A DNA stretch of 7,831 nucleotides from CAYXXN01 sp964469055 (GTDB taxonomy: Bacteria; Acidobacteriota; Thermoanaerobaculia; Multivoradales; JAHEKO01): assembly GCA_964469055.1 (NCBI GenBank), contig CAYXXN010000131.1, positions 1 through 7,831 of the forward strand, in the 5' to 3' direction. Numbering within the stretch: the stretch's first letter is position 1; each line of letters starts with the position of its first letter. The notes beneath the pieces are model-generated. The model worked only from the letters and a program-made list of their open reading frames with translations, was not told the DNA's origin and searched no databases. A program made the translations under genes and the position numbers. Positions 7,360 to 7,831 of this stretch are shown piece by piece.

Positions 7360-7487
7360 CGCTAGGGCGCGGCGTTCGACGAGTGCGACCGCGTCTTGGG
7401 AGGCAACCTGACCGCTCTTCCCGGGCACGGTCCTCCTAATGGATCTGGAGCTGGTTCGTTTGGGTGCAGCTATACTGCAACGACTCG
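7360..7487. other. Non-coding gap between toxin gene and insertion sequence
   Basis: 128 bases without a supported gene. It contains the imperfect pairing GACCG (7410-7414) with CGGTC (7428-7432), with no T-tract, and the dyad TGCAG-CTATA-CTGCA (7465-7479), which includes a -10-like TATACT (7471-7476) without a clear -35. A short plus-strand frame from ATG 7439 lacks a Shine-Dalgarno and runs into the IS, so it is not called. Confidence 0.4.
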
Positions 7488-7513
7488 TGGAGTTGACCCG
7501 CTTTCGTGGACAC
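7488..7513 (+). repeat. Probable left terminal inverted repeat of the IS
   Basis: Begins TGGAGTTGACCC and ends near TGGACAC. The assignment rests on resemblance to IS3-family ends; the partner repeat is not in the window. A -35-like TTGACC (7493-7498) inside it is followed after 17 bases by CATCCT (7516-7521), a possible weak internal promoter for orfA. Confidence 0.55.
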
Positions 7514-7528
7514 TTCATCCTTCGGGAG

Positions 7529-7535
7529 AAAGGAG
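7529..7535 (+). promoter_or_regulatory. Shine-Dalgarno site of IS orfA
   Basis: AAAGGAG lies 9 bases before ATG 7545 and supports that start. Confidence 0.7.
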
Positions 7536-7544
7536 TTCACGAGA

Positions 7545-7831
7545 ATGGGTGGTCCGACACGTCCACCGTACCCGCCGGAGTTTCGCCGCCAGATGGTGGA
7601 GCTCGTGCGGTCCGGCCGCTCGCCTGAGGAGCTGGCCGAGCAGTTCGAGCCCTCGGGGCAATCGATCCGTAACTGGGTGGTGCAGGCCGACCTCGATGAG
7701 GGCCGTCGCGAAGACGGCCTGAGGAGCGTCGAGCGCGACGAGCTGCGACGGCTGCGCCGGGAGAACCGCCAGCTGCGCGAAGAGCGCACGATCTTGGCAA
7801 AAGCCGCGGCCTGGTTTGCTCGGGAGACCGA
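7545..7831 (+). CDS. IS3-family transposase OrfA (HTH subunit), partial, 95 codons visible
   Basis: OrfA binds the IS ends and, by programmed -1 frameshifting into orfB, usually contributes the N-terminal part of the OrfAB transposase. The open frame starts at ATG 7545 with a good Shine-Dalgarno and runs off the window without a stop. Residues about 8-50 (YPPEFRRQMVELVRSGRS, then ELAEQFEPSGQSIRNWV) form the HTH_Tnp_1-type helix-turn-helix. Residues 66-93 (DELRRLRRENRQLREERTIL, then AKAAAWFA) are the leucine-zipper-like coiled coil that ends IS3 OrfA proteins. The typical protein is about 100 residues, so little is missing. The frameshift site and the DDE-bearing orfB would lie just beyond 7831. 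The visible part is intact. Confidence 0.9.
   Translation, partial: MGGPTRPPYPPEFRRQMVELVRSGRSPEELAEQFEPSGQSIRNWVVQADLDEGRREDGLRSVERDELRRLRRENRQLREERTILAKAAAWFARET

Larger units (their letters stand above)
7488..7831 (+). mobile_element. IS3-family insertion sequence, left part (continues past window end)
   Basis: The left boundary is placed at TG 7488, where a terminal-repeat-like sequence begins TGGAGTTGACCC and continues to TGGACAC at 7506-7512. This matches the general pattern of IS3-family ends (TG start, run of C, then GGACA). orfA follows at a normal distance. The right end, orfB, right inverted repeat and target duplication lie outside the window, so the exact edge is inferred. Confidence 0.75.

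Noticed and set aside
7057..7518. A minus-strand frame over the toxin gene, with a good AGGAGG upstream of an internal GTG near 7428
   Set aside because: The Shine-Dalgarno-like site is suggestive, but the protein is antisense to the toxin, has no recognisable motif and extends into the IS end.
7439..7627. A 62-codon plus-strand frame starting before the IS and running into it
   Set aside because: No Shine-Dalgarno (pyrimidine-rich upstream), and it crosses the IS boundary and overlaps orfA in another frame.

Overview
High-GC bacterial DNA, apparently a chromosomal segment. It is densely coded with strong GC bias at third codon positions, so long meaningless antisense ORFs mirror most real genes. 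The gene set (a futalosine-pathway menaquinone gene, an NADP-type isocitrate dehydrogenase, succinyl-CoA synthetase and a SpoIIE-type phosphatase) suggests a respiring Gram-negative-type bacterium, perhaps Acidobacteriota or a similar high-GC phylum. That placement is a guess: no rRNA or other phylogenetic marker is present.

Layout. (1) Positions 1-4991, minus strand: a compact run read right to left, mqnD-like gene -> icd -> membrane-anchored SpoIIE/PP2C phosphatase -> sucC (5' part only, cut by the window edge). Gaps are about 28, 71 and 60 bases, so it is probably one transcription unit joining two TCA-cycle enzymes, a menaquinone step and a signalling phosphatase. (2) Positions 4992-5050: a 59-base divergent promoter region with a perfect 6-bp inverted repeat. 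(3) Positions 5051-6735, plus strand: a two-gene ABC-2 exporter (DrrA-like ATPase plus six-helix permease), overlapping at GTGA and probably translationally coupled. (4) Positions 6763-7359, plus strand: a type II toxin-antitoxin pair (Phd/YefM-like antitoxin, RelE/ParE-like toxin) behind a well-formed sigma70-type promoter with a 10-bp palindrome between -35 and -10. (5) Positions 7488-7831: the left end and partial orfA of an IS3-family insertion sequence, running off the window.

The genes heading three transcription units (mqnD, ABC ATPase, antitoxin) all start with GTG, lack a Shine-Dalgarno sequence, and have a -10-like hexamer ending 6-9 bases before the start codon. This is the signature of leaderless mRNAs. 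The phosphatase, permease and transposase genes have clear Shine-Dalgarno sequences.

I found no clear evidence of a wholly new system. The most unusual items are the phosphatase architecture (a large extracytoplasmic domain plus about nine further membrane helices on a SpoIIE phosphatase) placed between icd and sucC, the leaderless-start pattern, and the compact toxin-antitoxin promoter/operator.
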